Shown piece after piece: positions 24,167 through 31,066 of a stretch of 33,625 nt of DNA. Every line of letters starts with the position of its first letter. Position 1 is the first letter of the stretch. Source of the stretch: JBOHWJ01 sp050736615 (GTDB lineage: Bacteria > Desulfobacterota > Binatia > Binatales > Binataceae); assembly GCA_050736615.1 (NCBI GenBank), contig JBOHWL010000247.1, forward strand, positions 1-33,625, given 5' to 3'. Both the position numbers and the translations under genes were made by a program. The notes beneath the pieces were generated by a model. The model was not told the origin of the DNA, did not search any database, and saw only the letters and a list, made by a program, of their open reading frames with translations.

Positions 24167-25327
24167 TCAGGCGTATTCGCGACGCAGGATTTCGGCCGCT
24201 TCGGCAATCGCTTGTAATTTGCGGTAGGCGACCTCGGGTGTGTTGACACAGCGTTCGGCGAAAGTGCCAAATCCACAGTCGGGATTGAGATAGATTTTGT
24301 CTGGATCGAAATACTTGAGCACGTCCTTGACGCGTGCGACGATTTCTTGCGGGCGTTCGATCTCATCGGTGCGCGGATTCGACACGCCGAGCCCCAACTC
24401 CTTGCCGTTGCGATATTCCTTGAACACCTCGAGTTCGCCCGCGCGCGGCGTGGCCATTTCCAGCACGAGTTGATCGACGTTCATGCGCATCAGCCACGGC
24501 AGTAACGGACCATAGTTGCCGCTCAGCAGCACGTTTTCCTTGCGGCTCCAATTGCCGCGGCAGACGTGCACGCCGAATTTGACGCCGTCGATACCCTCGA
24601 CCGCCTCGTTGACCAGGCGCACCGCGAATTCCAGTTCATGGGTTGGGTCGGTGCGCGAACCCAGCGCGGCGCACATGAAGGTCTGTTCGGCCTCGTCGCC
24701 GTACACCACTTGCGAAATCGACGGTTCATCGAGCTGGATAAAATCGATGCCGAGTTTCTTCAAGGCGATGATTTCGCTCCGGATGATGCGGACGACGTCG
24801 CGCGCAAGGTCCTCGCGGGTCGGATAGGCCTTATCGGAGAGACCCTCGAACCAGCTCGAGCGCGTAAGCATGTACGGGCCGGGAATCGGCACCTTGGTCT
24901 GGCGCCGCGTATGCTCCTTTAGGAATGCCGCCTCGTCGGTGGCAAGTCCCGCGCGCTGCTGAATCTTTTCGACCGCGATGGGGCTTTTGATCGCGAAGGC
25001 CGGCACGTCGAGGCCGCGCAGAATCTCCTCGAAGCCAGCGCGGTCCTTCATGAAGTCGAGTAGCTGGGACAGCTTCATCAGGCGCATCCCGGACATTTTC
25101 TCGACCACGAACGAATAGAAGTTGTCGCGGCGCATCTCACCGTCACTGACAATATCGACGCCGGCATCTTCTTCGTATTTGATCGCGGCGAGCACCGCTT
25201 CATCGGCGATACGGTTGAATTCCGCCGCCGAGATTTCATTATCCTGACGGCGCCGCAACGCATGCACCAGCCATTCGGGCCGCGACCATGAACCAACCAC
25301 CGTCACTGGAAAAAGTTTGCCTGCCAT
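24167..25327 (-). CDS. short MetE-type (cobalamin-independent methionine synthase fold) methyltransferase
   Basis: The 386-residue protein corresponds to the C-terminal catalytic barrel of MetE, without the N-terminal half of the 750-residue enzyme. The zinc ligands are recognisable: His254 and Cys256 in GVHVCRGNW, Glu290 in LVLEMA, and Cys351 in LNPDCGFGTF. The homocysteine-side block IQLDEPSI (Asp200-Glu201) is present, and the start VVGSWSRP replaces the usual VGSFPR. Such short proteins include folate-independent methionine synthases and other thiol methyl- or alkyltransferases, so the methyl donor and acceptor cannot be fixed. GAGGAAG lies eight bases before the ATG. It follows the island at 25421-27137 on the same strand. 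Confidence 0.85.
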   Translation of the reverse strand: MAGKLFPVTVVGSWSRPEWLVHALRRRQDNEISAAEFNRIADEAVLAAIKYEEDAGVDIVSDGEMRRDNFYSFVVEKMSGMRLMKLSQLLDFMKDRAGFEEILRGLDVPAFAIKSPIAVEKIQQRAGLATDEAAFLKEHTRRQTKVPIPGPYMLTRSSWFEGLSDKAYPTREDLARDVVRIIRSEIIALKKLGIDFIQLDEPSISQVVYGDEAEQTFMCAALGSRTDPTHELEFAVRLVNEAVEGIDGVKFGVHVCRGNWSRKENVLLSGNYGPLLPWLMRMNVDQLVLEMATPRAGELEVFKEYRNGKELGLGVSNPRTDEIERPQEIVARVKDVLKYFDPDKIYLNPDCGFGTFAERCVNTPEVAYRKLQAIAEAAEILRREYA

Positions 25328-25420
25328 CGGAAAAACTTCCTCGGATAATTAGAACGTATCGTTACTCTTACAACGCCGCTGTCACTTGGCAAGCGCGGGT
25401 AAGCGATTCGGCGCGGAAGC

Positions 25421-25469
25421 TCCGCCGGAATTCACGAATTGGCGGCAAGCGCCAGCTCGCGCAGGAGCC
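25421..25469. repeat. direct repeat copy A (remnant of the otsB 3' end)
   Basis: This 49-base segment matches 27089-27137 at 47 positions (differences at 25429 and 25435). On the minus strand it encodes LLRELALAANS and a stop, exactly the last residues of OtsB, with TCG in place of TCA for the final serine. There is no otsB gene attached to it, so it is an orphan copy 1,668 bases away from the real gene end. Confidence 0.92.
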
Positions 25470-25531
25470 CCAATAGCACGATAGTTCTGGTGGAGGAAGG
25501 TCTGTTCTGCGAGAAAGGCTGACCGGCCCGG

Positions 25532-25558
25532 TTGACAAATATCCAGACCGATCATAGT
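25532..25558 (+). promoter_or_regulatory. candidate promoter inside the island
   Basis: A perfect TTGACA (25532-25537) is followed after 15 bases by CATAGT (25553-25558, 4 of 6 matches to TATAAT), or after 17 bases by TAGTTT. No coding frame follows; a hairpin and a rho-independent terminator do, within 70 bases. Confidence 0.45.
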
Positions 25559-25564
25559 TTAGTG

Positions 25565-25627
25565 AACAGGAGATTCTATCTCCCCATCTTCTTACAGGGC
25601 CGCCCTCGGGCGGCCTCTTTTATTTTT
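25565..25627 (+). ncRNA. possible short non-coding RNA with two hairpins
   Basis: Downstream of the candidate promoter lies a perfect hairpin GGAGAT-TCT-ATCTCC (25569-25583), then a terminator stem GGCCGCC-CTCG-GGCGGCC (25598-25615). A T-rich run (TCTTTTATTTTT) is on the plus strand only. A transcript of about 60 nucleotides would result, convergent with the ATPase gene that ends at 25637. The first hairpin exposes or hides a GGAG sequence. No protein-coding content is visible. The RNA is inferred, not shown. Confidence 0.35.
25598..25627 (+). terminator. rho-independent terminator on the plus strand
   Basis: Seven GC pairs with a CTCG loop are followed by TCTTTTATTTTT on the plus strand. 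Both neighbouring protein genes are on the minus strand, where no T-run follows the stem (CTGTAAGAAG), so the terminator points the wrong way for them. It could still block read-through from the ATPase gene weakly. Confidence 0.8.
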
Positions 25628-25636
25628 CCCGAATGC

Positions 25637-26836
25637 TCAACCACTTCTCCATTTGCTCGGAAGAACTGAATCTCCGTCACGAACATACTCCATTAAGTGT
25701 GCGGCTTGCCTGTAGCCCTTCAGGCTCTCCACGCAGGTTCCATCGTGATCGTTAAGGTATTCAACGGTGCGTACAATAGCGAAGTCCGAATGGTGCTGCC
25801 TTAGAACACCGAGAAATTCCAGTGAATGCGTCGAAACCAAGATTTGCGCACGCGCCGGAGATCTATCATCGGGTACCGCGAATGACCGCAGAAGCTTGAA
25901 TCTCTCGTCTAGCACCTCCGGATAAAAACCGTTCTCAGGCTCTTCCAAGCAAATCGTGATCGGTGGCTCAGCAGAATAGAGACGCCATGAGAGGAAAGTT
26001 GCGAGCAGAACACCATCCGACTCTTGCGGCGCCGCAACCAGCTTGTTGCTTCGAGTAGTCATGAAGCTGAGCCGGACACCGTCAGGACCCGGATCGAATC
26101 CGATATTCCTGACGTGTTCGAACGTTTTGCAGACTTGACGCTCAACTTTTTCAAATACATCGCGTTGCCGGCCTTGCAGGTCTTGAAGCACGAGCGCGAG
26201 TCCTCTCCCATTCGGCAGCACGAACGGATCACTGTGCTCTCGCCCCGAGGTAAATGCGGCAATGTCATACGCGCTGGGCCGATACCTCCAGGCCTCTCCA
26301 AGCCGCTTCGAGTTTTCCAAAATTGGCTCGATTACGCTCAGGGCCTGCTCGTCGCGAACAAACCTATTTACCATCGACCGCAAGGTCCCACGCATCGGAA
26401 CTTCGGTCGTCTGTGTTCCCACACGCTCGGTCGGGTGCGAAAAAGGGTGGTTCTGGTCTACCAGGATTTCCTTGCCTCCGATCCGTATGCGCTCGTAGGT
26501 AACACTCCAGCCCGCTCTTCCTTTTGCCAGCTCAAGCGAATAGCCGGGCACCTTATCGAGCGGGGCGTCGTCGAACCAGACCTCCAACCGAATAGGCCTT
26601 CCGCTGTCGCCTCGCCAGACGAGGTCATCAAGCGTTATACCGGCCTCGAGATTAAAGTCCTTGTTGGATCGTACGGGTGCAGGGTGATCGGAATTCATCC
26701 TTGTCAGCGTCACCAGCGCTTTGAAGATCGCCGACTTACCTGAACCGTTCCTGCCCCAAAAGACGGTCAGCGGGTCAAGTTCCACGGACACGTCGCGGAG
26801 CGACATGAAATTTTGGACACGGATCTTACACAACAT
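25637..26836 (-). CDS. orphan AAA/ABC-type ATPase (AAA15/AAA21-like)
   Basis: The 399-residue protein begins MLCKIRVQNFMSLRDVSVEL, the SMC/RecF-like start of this group. Walker A is GRNGSGKS (28-35), a short ABC-like signature is ESDGVLLA (about 272-279), Walker B is TICLEEPENG (about 294-303) and the switch histidine is in STHS (335-338). Only about 60 residues follow the histidine, so no TOPRIM or other nuclease domain is attached. Relatives act in DNA repair, toxin control and anti-phage systems such as those with RloA-, PtuA- or GajA-type ATPases, usually with a partner gene; none is visible here. The ATG at 26836 has GAGG six bases upstream. The 5'-most frame start is a TTG at 26857. G+C is lower than in neighbours. 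Function is unassigned. Confidence 0.82.
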   Translation of the reverse strand: MLCKIRVQNFMSLRDVSVELDPLTVFWGRNGSGKSAIFKALVTLTRMNSDHPAPVRSNKDFNLEAGITLDDLVWRGDSGRPIRLEVWFDDAPLDKVPGYSLELAKGRAGWSVTYERIRIGGKEILVDQNHPFSHPTERVGTQTTEVPMRGTLRSMVNRFVRDEQALSVIEPILENSKRLGEAWRYRPSAYDIAAFTSGREHSDPFVLPNGRGLALVLQDLQGRQRDVFEKVERQVCKTFEHVRNIGFDPGPDGVRLSFMTTRSNKLVAAPQESDGVLLATFLSWRLYSAEPPITICLEEPENGFYPEVLDERFKLLRSFAVPDDRSPARAQILVSTHSLEFLGVLRQHHSDFAIVRTVEYLNDHDGTCVESLKGYRQAAHLMEYVRDGDSVLPSKWRSG

Positions 26837-26853
26837 CGAACACCTCGACCTCT

Positions 26854-26863
26854 GCAAATTTGC
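26854..26863. promoter_or_regulatory. palindrome upstream of the ATPase start
   Basis: GCAAATTTGC is a perfect ten-base palindrome 18 bases before the ATPase ATG. It could be an operator, but chance occurrence is not excluded. The remaining gene-free part of the island (26864-27088) holds the hairpin at 26960-26980 and no supported gene. Confidence 0.25.
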
Positions 26864-26959
26864 GCAGCGTTATGCCAGAAAGGCGGCTACGCTATCAGAG
26901 GAACATTTTATTGTGCCCGATTAAGGCGGCGGATTCTACCCTGTAAGGACCAAGGCACA

Positions 26960-26980
26960 GGGTCAGTCTGAATCTGACCC
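26960..26980. repeat. GGGTCAG/CTGACCC inverted repeat
   Basis: GGGTCAG (26960-26966) and CTGACCC (26974-26980) form a perfect seven-base-pair stem around a seven-base loop, in the gene-free end of the island. Sequences of this style are frequent as REP-like or transposase-associated intergenic repeats in other bacteria, from general memory. No transposase gene is present. Confidence 0.5.
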
Positions 26981-27088
26981 CAATGAAATTGGCGCGTGCG
27001 CCCTGCCTCTACCCACCTGGCACCTTCAGCGGTTCGGAATAAATTCCGCGCATCACCAGTCATCGCGAATGCCTGGGTGGCTGAGATC

Positions 27089-27137
27089 TCCGCCGGGATT
27101 CATGAATTGGCGGCAAGCGCCAGCTCGCGCAGGAGCC
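27089..27137. repeat. direct repeat copy B (intact otsB 3' end)
   Basis: This copy covers the last 12 codons of otsB with its TGA stop at 27100-27102 and 11 bases beyond. It matches copy A (25421-25469) at 47 of 49 positions. The conservation includes non-coding bases after the stop, which argues for a duplicated DNA segment rather than protein-level constraint. Confidence 0.92.
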
Positions 27138-27918
27138 TGGTCACCGCGCTCGGTGCGTTCACACGATAGCTCGCGGCGCTCGCCCTCACGCTACCCACCA
27201 ACACGGTGACGCCGCGTCCGGCGAGCGCCTGGAAGGCGTCCTCGTCGGTCAGGTCGTCACCGAAATAAACCGGTGTGAAAGCGGGTCCAGCTTGAGCCGC
27301 GAGTTCGCGCACGGCGGCGCCTTTGCCGGCGATCGCGGGTAACGCCTCAACCACCATTTTGCCGTGTTGCGATTTAAGATGAGGCGCATTGACTTTCAGG
27401 AATCGCTCAAAAGCGTCACGAACTTCAGCCGCCTTTTCCACCGGCGCGTGGCGATAATGGAGCGCGACCGCGCAACCCTTGTCTTCGATCGTGAAACCGT
27501 CCGCAAGCGCGGCTCGTTGCAGCCATGCGCGCGCGCGATCCAATTCCGGCGCGCATGCGCCCACCCCTGGGGCGAGCCGGCGCTCACCGTCTTGATTGAC
27601 GAGTTCGAGACCGTGCGTGCCGGCCATCATCACACCCGCAATGGCACCGCCGAGCAGTCGTTCCAAGGTTGCGAGGTCGCGGCCACTGACAATCGCGATG
27701 CGCACGCGTGAGCGCGCCTCCGCCAATTCCCGCAGCGATTCGCGCACGCCCGCAAGCGGATACGCGTGGGCAGGATCTCCCACGATTTCCGCGACCGTGC
27801 CGTCGTAATCAAGAGCAAGCAGAAGGGGTCCGCGGGTCAGCAGATCCGTCAGCAGGGCGCCAGGCAGGAGCTTCGGAACGCGCTCAGGTGTCGGGTCCGG
27901 TCGCGGCGTGGTCGACAA
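27100..27918 (-). CDS. otsB: trehalose-6-phosphate phosphatase
   Basis: OtsB removes the phosphate from trehalose-6-phosphate. It is a HAD-superfamily enzyme: the nucleophile motif is LDYDGTV (Asp37, Asp39), IVSGRDL lies near 77-83, KMVVEALP near 187-194, and the metal site GDDLTDEDAF near 220-229. The 272-residue length is normal. The start is a TTG with a strong GGGAGG five bases upstream, inside the end of otsA; the genes overlap by 35 bases, so translation is coupled. Its 3' end is duplicated 1.67 kb away at 25421-25469. Confidence 0.96.
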   Translation of the reverse strand: MSTTPRPDPTPERVPKLLPGALLTDLLTRGPLLLALDYDGTVAEIVGDPAHAYPLAGVRESLRELAEARSRVRIAIVSGRDLATLERLLGGAIAGVMMAGTHGLELVNQDGERRLAPGVGACAPELDRARAWLQRAALADGFTIEDKGCAVALHYRHAPVEKAAEVRDAFERFLKVNAPHLKSQHGKMVVEALPAIAGKGAAVRELAAQAGPAFTPVYFGDDLTDEDAFQALAGRGVTVLVGSVRASAASYRVNAPSAVTRLLRELALAANS

Positions 27919-29380
27919 ACGAGCCTCCCGGCACGAGCGTGTTGAGGAAGTGCGCCGACCAATATTCGAGGTTGTTGCGATGAATACTGGCGCGCATCGC
28001 GCGCGAACGCCGGCTGCGCTCTTCGGGGCTCATCTCGACCGCCTGCTTTAACCCCGCGGCGATCTGGTCGATGTCGTAGGGATTCACCAGCAGCGCCTGG
28101 GTCAATTCTTCAGCCGCGCCTGCGAACTCGCTCAGGATCAACACCCCGTCGTCGGCCAGATGAGAGGCGAGATATTCCTTGGCGACCAGGTTCATGCCGT
28201 CGCGCAATGGGGTCAGCAGCGCGACATCAGCCGCCTGATAGTAGGCTACCAGCTCCTCGGCGCCGAATTGCGTGTACAAATAGCGAATTGGTACCCATCC
28301 TTCCGACGAATAACGCCCCACGATGCGCCCGACCAGTTCATCCAACTGGCGCTTCAGCATCGCATAATCGGCGACTTTGGTGCGCGACGGCACCGCGATC
28401 AGCACCAGGGTGACACGGCGGTGCCATGCCGGGTTAAGTTCCAAAAAACGTTCGAAGCCGAGCAGGCGTTCGAGGATGCCTTTGGTGTAATCGAGCCGGT
28501 CAACGCCAAGCACGATGACCGGCGTGCGCGTGGCGCGGCGAATTCTTTCAGTGCGCGCCCGCACGCGTGGGCTGGCCGCCAAATCGGCGAAGAAATCCGA
28601 CGGGATACCCAGGGGAAAGGCGCCTACCTTGACCCGGCGGTCGCCGACCAGGACTTCGCTGCGTTTGCGGTCAACCGGCAGGTCCAGAATGCCCTCGCAG
28701 CAGTTGATAAAATGGGTGGCGTAGGATTGCGTATGGAATCCGATCAGGCTGCTGCCAAGCAAGCCCCGCAGGAATTCCGCACGCCACGGCAGAATCCGCA
28801 TCAACTGCTCCGGCGGAAACGGCACGTGCCAGAAAATCCCGATGGGCAATTGCGGCCGCTGTTCCCGCACCAGGCGCGGCACCAGCGCCAGATGAAAATC
28901 CTGCACCCACAAGACCTCGTCCGGGCGTGATTCGCGCACCGCGATCTCGGCAAACACGCGATTGACGTGTTCGTAACGGGTCCAATGCTGGGTGCTGAAA
29001 TGGCAATTCGGCGTCATGAAGTGCATCAGCGGCCAGACGCCACGATTGCACATGCCGTAATAATAATCGGAGATATCGTGCTCGGTGAGCGGCACAAAAA
29101 TAAGTTTGAAACGCGGATTTTCCGGCGGCATCAGCCGCGGTGCGGGAGTTTTCTGGCCACCCGACCACGCGATCCACAAGCCGCCATGGCGTTCCAGCAG
29201 CCGCAGAAAAGTCGTGCCGACGCCGCCCACGGTCGGCTCGATTTTTTCCTTGCCACCCTCGCGCACGATGCGGATTGGCGCCCGGTTGGACATTACGATC
29301 AGGCGTGAGGACCCGTCATGAGGTTTTAGACCATTGCCAACATGCTTGTGATTCAACGCTTCTGAATGGGATTCGGTCAT
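27884..29380 (-). CDS. otsA: trehalose-6-phosphate synthase
   Basis: OtsA (GT20, GT-B fold) makes trehalose-6-phosphate from a nucleotide-glucose and glucose-6-phosphate. Key blocks are RLIVMSNRAPIRIV, VGGVGTTF, VQDFHLALVPRLVREQRP, VDRLDYTKGI (donor phosphate contact) and LRDGMNLVAKEY. The ATG at 29380 gives 498 residues, close to family size. The frame is open for 48 more codons upstream without conserved content. AGGCGAAG precedes the chosen ATG. The first 30 residues (MTESHSEALNHKHVGNG...) are polar and variable. It is followed by the overlapping otsB; the product protects against drying and osmotic stress. Confidence 0.96.
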   Translation of the reverse strand: MTESHSEALNHKHVGNGLKPHDGSSRLIVMSNRAPIRIVREGGKEKIEPTVGGVGTTFLRLLERHGGLWIAWSGGQKTPAPRLMPPENPRFKLIFVPLTEHDISDYYYGMCNRGVWPLMHFMTPNCHFSTQHWTRYEHVNRVFAEIAVRESRPDEVLWVQDFHLALVPRLVREQRPQLPIGIFWHVPFPPEQLMRILPWRAEFLRGLLGSSLIGFHTQSYATHFINCCEGILDLPVDRKRSEVLVGDRRVKVGAFPLGIPSDFFADLAASPRVRARTERIRRATRTPVIVLGVDRLDYTKGILERLLGFERFLELNPAWHRRVTLVLIAVPSRTKVADYAMLKRQLDELVGRIVGRYSSEGWVPIRYLYTQFGAEELVAYYQAADVALLTPLRDGMNLVAKEYLASHLADDGVLILSEFAGAAEELTQALLVNPYDIDQIAAGLKQAVEMSPEERSRRSRAMRASIHRNNLEYWSAHFLNTLVPGGSFVDHAATGPDT

Positions 29381-29581
29381 TGAACTTCGCCTGGCCGTCT
29401 CCGCCGACGGGTGCTCAGGGAAAATCGCCCAGCCCGAATATGCAACGCAGTATGAAGAGCATAACCCGTCATCATTCACGGCGGCAAGCCAAGCACGACG
29501 ATTCCAACTTTGTGCAAATTCCAAGCCGCCACGCGCACATGCGAAAGCGCGCGTGATGAGGCCAAACCTACGCGGACTGCC

Positions 29582-29611
29582 AAAAAATGCCCGGCTCGCA
29601 ACGAGCCGGGC
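29582..29611 (-). terminator. rho-independent terminator after the peroxiredoxin gene
   Basis: A perfect ten-base-pair stem GCCCGGCTCG (29589-29598) / CGAGCCGGGC (29602-29611) with a CAA loop is followed on the minus strand by ATTTTTTG. It lies just downstream of the peroxiredoxin stop and insulates otsA. Confidence 0.9.
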
Positions 29612-29632
29612 CTCGCTGGAAAATAGCGGCGC

Positions 29633-30274
29633 TTACTTCTGCGGCGGCTGCGGCGTCATGCGCAGATAGGGACGCAACTCGCGAAAACCTTTGGGGAACT
29701 TTTCCTTGAGTACGTTGGCATCCTGAATCGAAGGCGCAATCACCACGTCCTCGCCCTGCTTCCAGTCCACCGGCGTCGCCACCGAATACTTATCCGTCAG
29801 TTGCAACGAATCGATCACGCGCAACAGTTCCTGGACGTTGCGGCCGGTGCTCGCCGGATACGTGATCATCAGGCGCACTTTCTTGTTGTTATCGATGATG
29901 AAGACCGAGCGCACCGTAAGCGTGTCATTGGCCTCCGGATGAATCATGTCGTAGGCCGTGGCGACCTTGCGATCCGCATCGCCCAGGATGGGGAAATTCA
30001 TCCTGGTGTTTTGCGTCTCTTCGATGTCGCCAACCCAGCGCTTGTGTGAGTTCACATCGTCAACGCTGACGGCGATCATCTTGCAATCGCGCTTGTCGAA
30101 CTCAGCCTTGAGCCGCGCGAACGCGCCCAGCTCGGTAGTGCACACGGGCGTGAAATCCTTGGGATGCGAGAACAGGATCGCCCAATGATTGCCAATCCAG
30201 TCGTGGAACTTGATGGTTCCTTCAGTGGATTCCTGAGTGAAATCAGGCGCCACGCCGCCGAGATGAATTGCCAT
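29633..30274 (-). CDS. 1-Cys peroxiredoxin (Prx6 type)
   Basis: A cytoplasmic thiol peroxidase of 213 residues. The active loop is DFTPVCTTELG with the peroxidatic Cys45; PVCTTE is the Prx6 signature, and the long C-terminal arm (DWKQGEDVVIAPSI..., about 165-213) is typical of that subgroup. No resolving cysteine lies at the 2-Cys position; the only other Cys is in RDCKMIAV. GGAGG five bases before the ATG at 30274 fixes the start; four more upstream codons are open but unlikely. It is a single-gene unit with its own terminator. The AT-rich upstream region has a palindrome at 30335-30345. Confidence 0.95.
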   Translation of the reverse strand: MAIHLGGVAPDFTQESTEGTIKFHDWIGNHWAILFSHPKDFTPVCTTELGAFARLKAEFDKRDCKMIAVSVDDVNSHKRWVGDIEETQNTRMNFPILGDADRKVATAYDMIHPEANDTLTVRSVFIIDNNKKVRLMITYPASTGRNVQELLRVIDSLQLTDKYSVATPVDWKQGEDVVIAPSIQDANVLKEKFPKGFRELRPYLRMTPQPPQK

Positions 30275-30334
30275 GAGATCCTCCAATAATTCGCACAGTA
30301 AACGCCCTTAGCGATTGGCCGCCATGCGAATAGA

Positions 30335-30345
30335 TTACTTAGTAA
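30335..30345. promoter_or_regulatory. TTACTTAGTAA palindrome upstream of the peroxiredoxin gene
   Basis: A perfect five-base dyad around a central T lies 60 bases before the peroxiredoxin ATG, next to a direct repeat GTAAATC-GC-GTAAATC (30342-30357), in an AT-rich patch. This is a plausible operator for a redox regulator, but no known site was matched. Confidence 0.3.
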
Positions 30346-30406
30346 ATCGCGTAAATCATAATATATTCAGTGTGTCAGCGAAAGCCCTCTATCCGCCTGG
30401 TACGCT

Positions 30407-31066
30407 TCATTGACGGCGCGCTTCGTCCATGGCCGCGCTGACGCGCACGATCCGCCCGGCTTCCATAAACGCCATCTTCGAGCATAACCGGGACAGAATC
30501 TCGGGGCGATGATCGACCGCGATGAGAGTGAACCCTACCCTTAACTGCCATTCGAGCAACGCGGCGGTAAGGTCGTTCATGGTGGCAATATCGAGGGCGG
30601 TAAAGGGTTCGTCAAGCAAGACCAGCGGCGGCTGCCGCGCCAGCATCCGCGCCAACGCCACGCGACGGGACTGGCCGCCCGAAATACGCGTGGCCGGCTG
30701 ATGCCAAATCGCCTCGAGCCGCAGCCGGTCGCGCAATTCACCGACCCATTTTTGGGTCCCGTTGTGGTAATCGTGCAGGCCGAAACACACGTTTTCCGCC
30801 ACGCTCAGATGAGGAAACAGGAAGTCGCTTTGCGTCAGGTAGGCCAACGGCCGCCGATGCAACGGCAGGCTGGGCGGAAAGAGGCGCAAGCCGTCCAGCC
30901 GGATTTCACCGTGATCGGGTGTCTCCAGTCCCGCCAGACAGGAGAGCAGGGTGCTTTTGCCCGCGCCCGAGGCACCGAACAGCGCCAATCGCTCACCGGG
31001 CGGCAAACGCAAGCGCACCTCGAGTGTGAAAGCGTCGCGCGCCTTGACGATATGCGCGTCAAGCAT
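30407..31066 (-). CDS. ABC transporter ATP-binding protein, molybdate/tungstate type
   Basis: The 219-residue ATPase has Walker A GASGAGKS, the signature ISGGQSRRVALARML, Walker B LVLLDEPF and the switch histidine in AVDHRPE. It lacks the C-terminal TOBE/Mop regulatory domain of long ModC proteins. It is translationally coupled to the permease (8-base overlap), and together with the binding protein it forms a complete importer. The substrate is judged from the permease and binding protein. Confidence 0.88.
   Translation of the reverse strand: MLDAHIVKARDAFTLEVRLRLPPGERLALFGASGAGKSTLLSCLAGLETPDHGEIRLDGLRLFPPSLPLHRRPLAYLTQSDFLFPHLSVAENVCFGLHDYHNGTQKWVGELRDRLRLEAIWHQPATRISGGQSRRVALARMLARQPPLVLLDEPFTALDIATMNDLTAALLEWQLRVGFTLIAVDHRPEILSRLCSKMAFMEAGRIVRVSAAMDEARRQ

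Larger units (their letters stand above)
25421..27137. mobile_element. small putative integrated island between duplicated otsB 3' ends
   Basis: Direct repeats of 49 bases bound a segment with base composition unlike its surroundings: counted lines give about 45-57% G+C against 62-65% in otsB and the MetE-type gene. It contains an orphan ATPase gene, a promoter-hairpin-terminator array and two inverted repeats, and no integrase or transposase. Duplication of a gene's 3' end is the usual mark of site-specific integration into that gene, with the element restoring the coding end. A decayed or trans-mobilised element fits best. A tandem duplication followed by loss is the alternative. Confidence 0.5.

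Noticed and set aside
24100..24366. 89-codon N-terminal extension of the OsmC-like protein
   Set aside because: It overlaps the end of the MetE-type gene in another frame and is Ser/Arg-rich without conservation; a good ribosome-binding site precedes the ATG at 24099.
25346..25373. TTGTAA-16-TAATTA as promoter of the MetE-type gene
   Set aside because: A start about 7 bases downstream would fall inside the GAGGAAG ribosome-binding site at 25336-25342, leaving it unusable.
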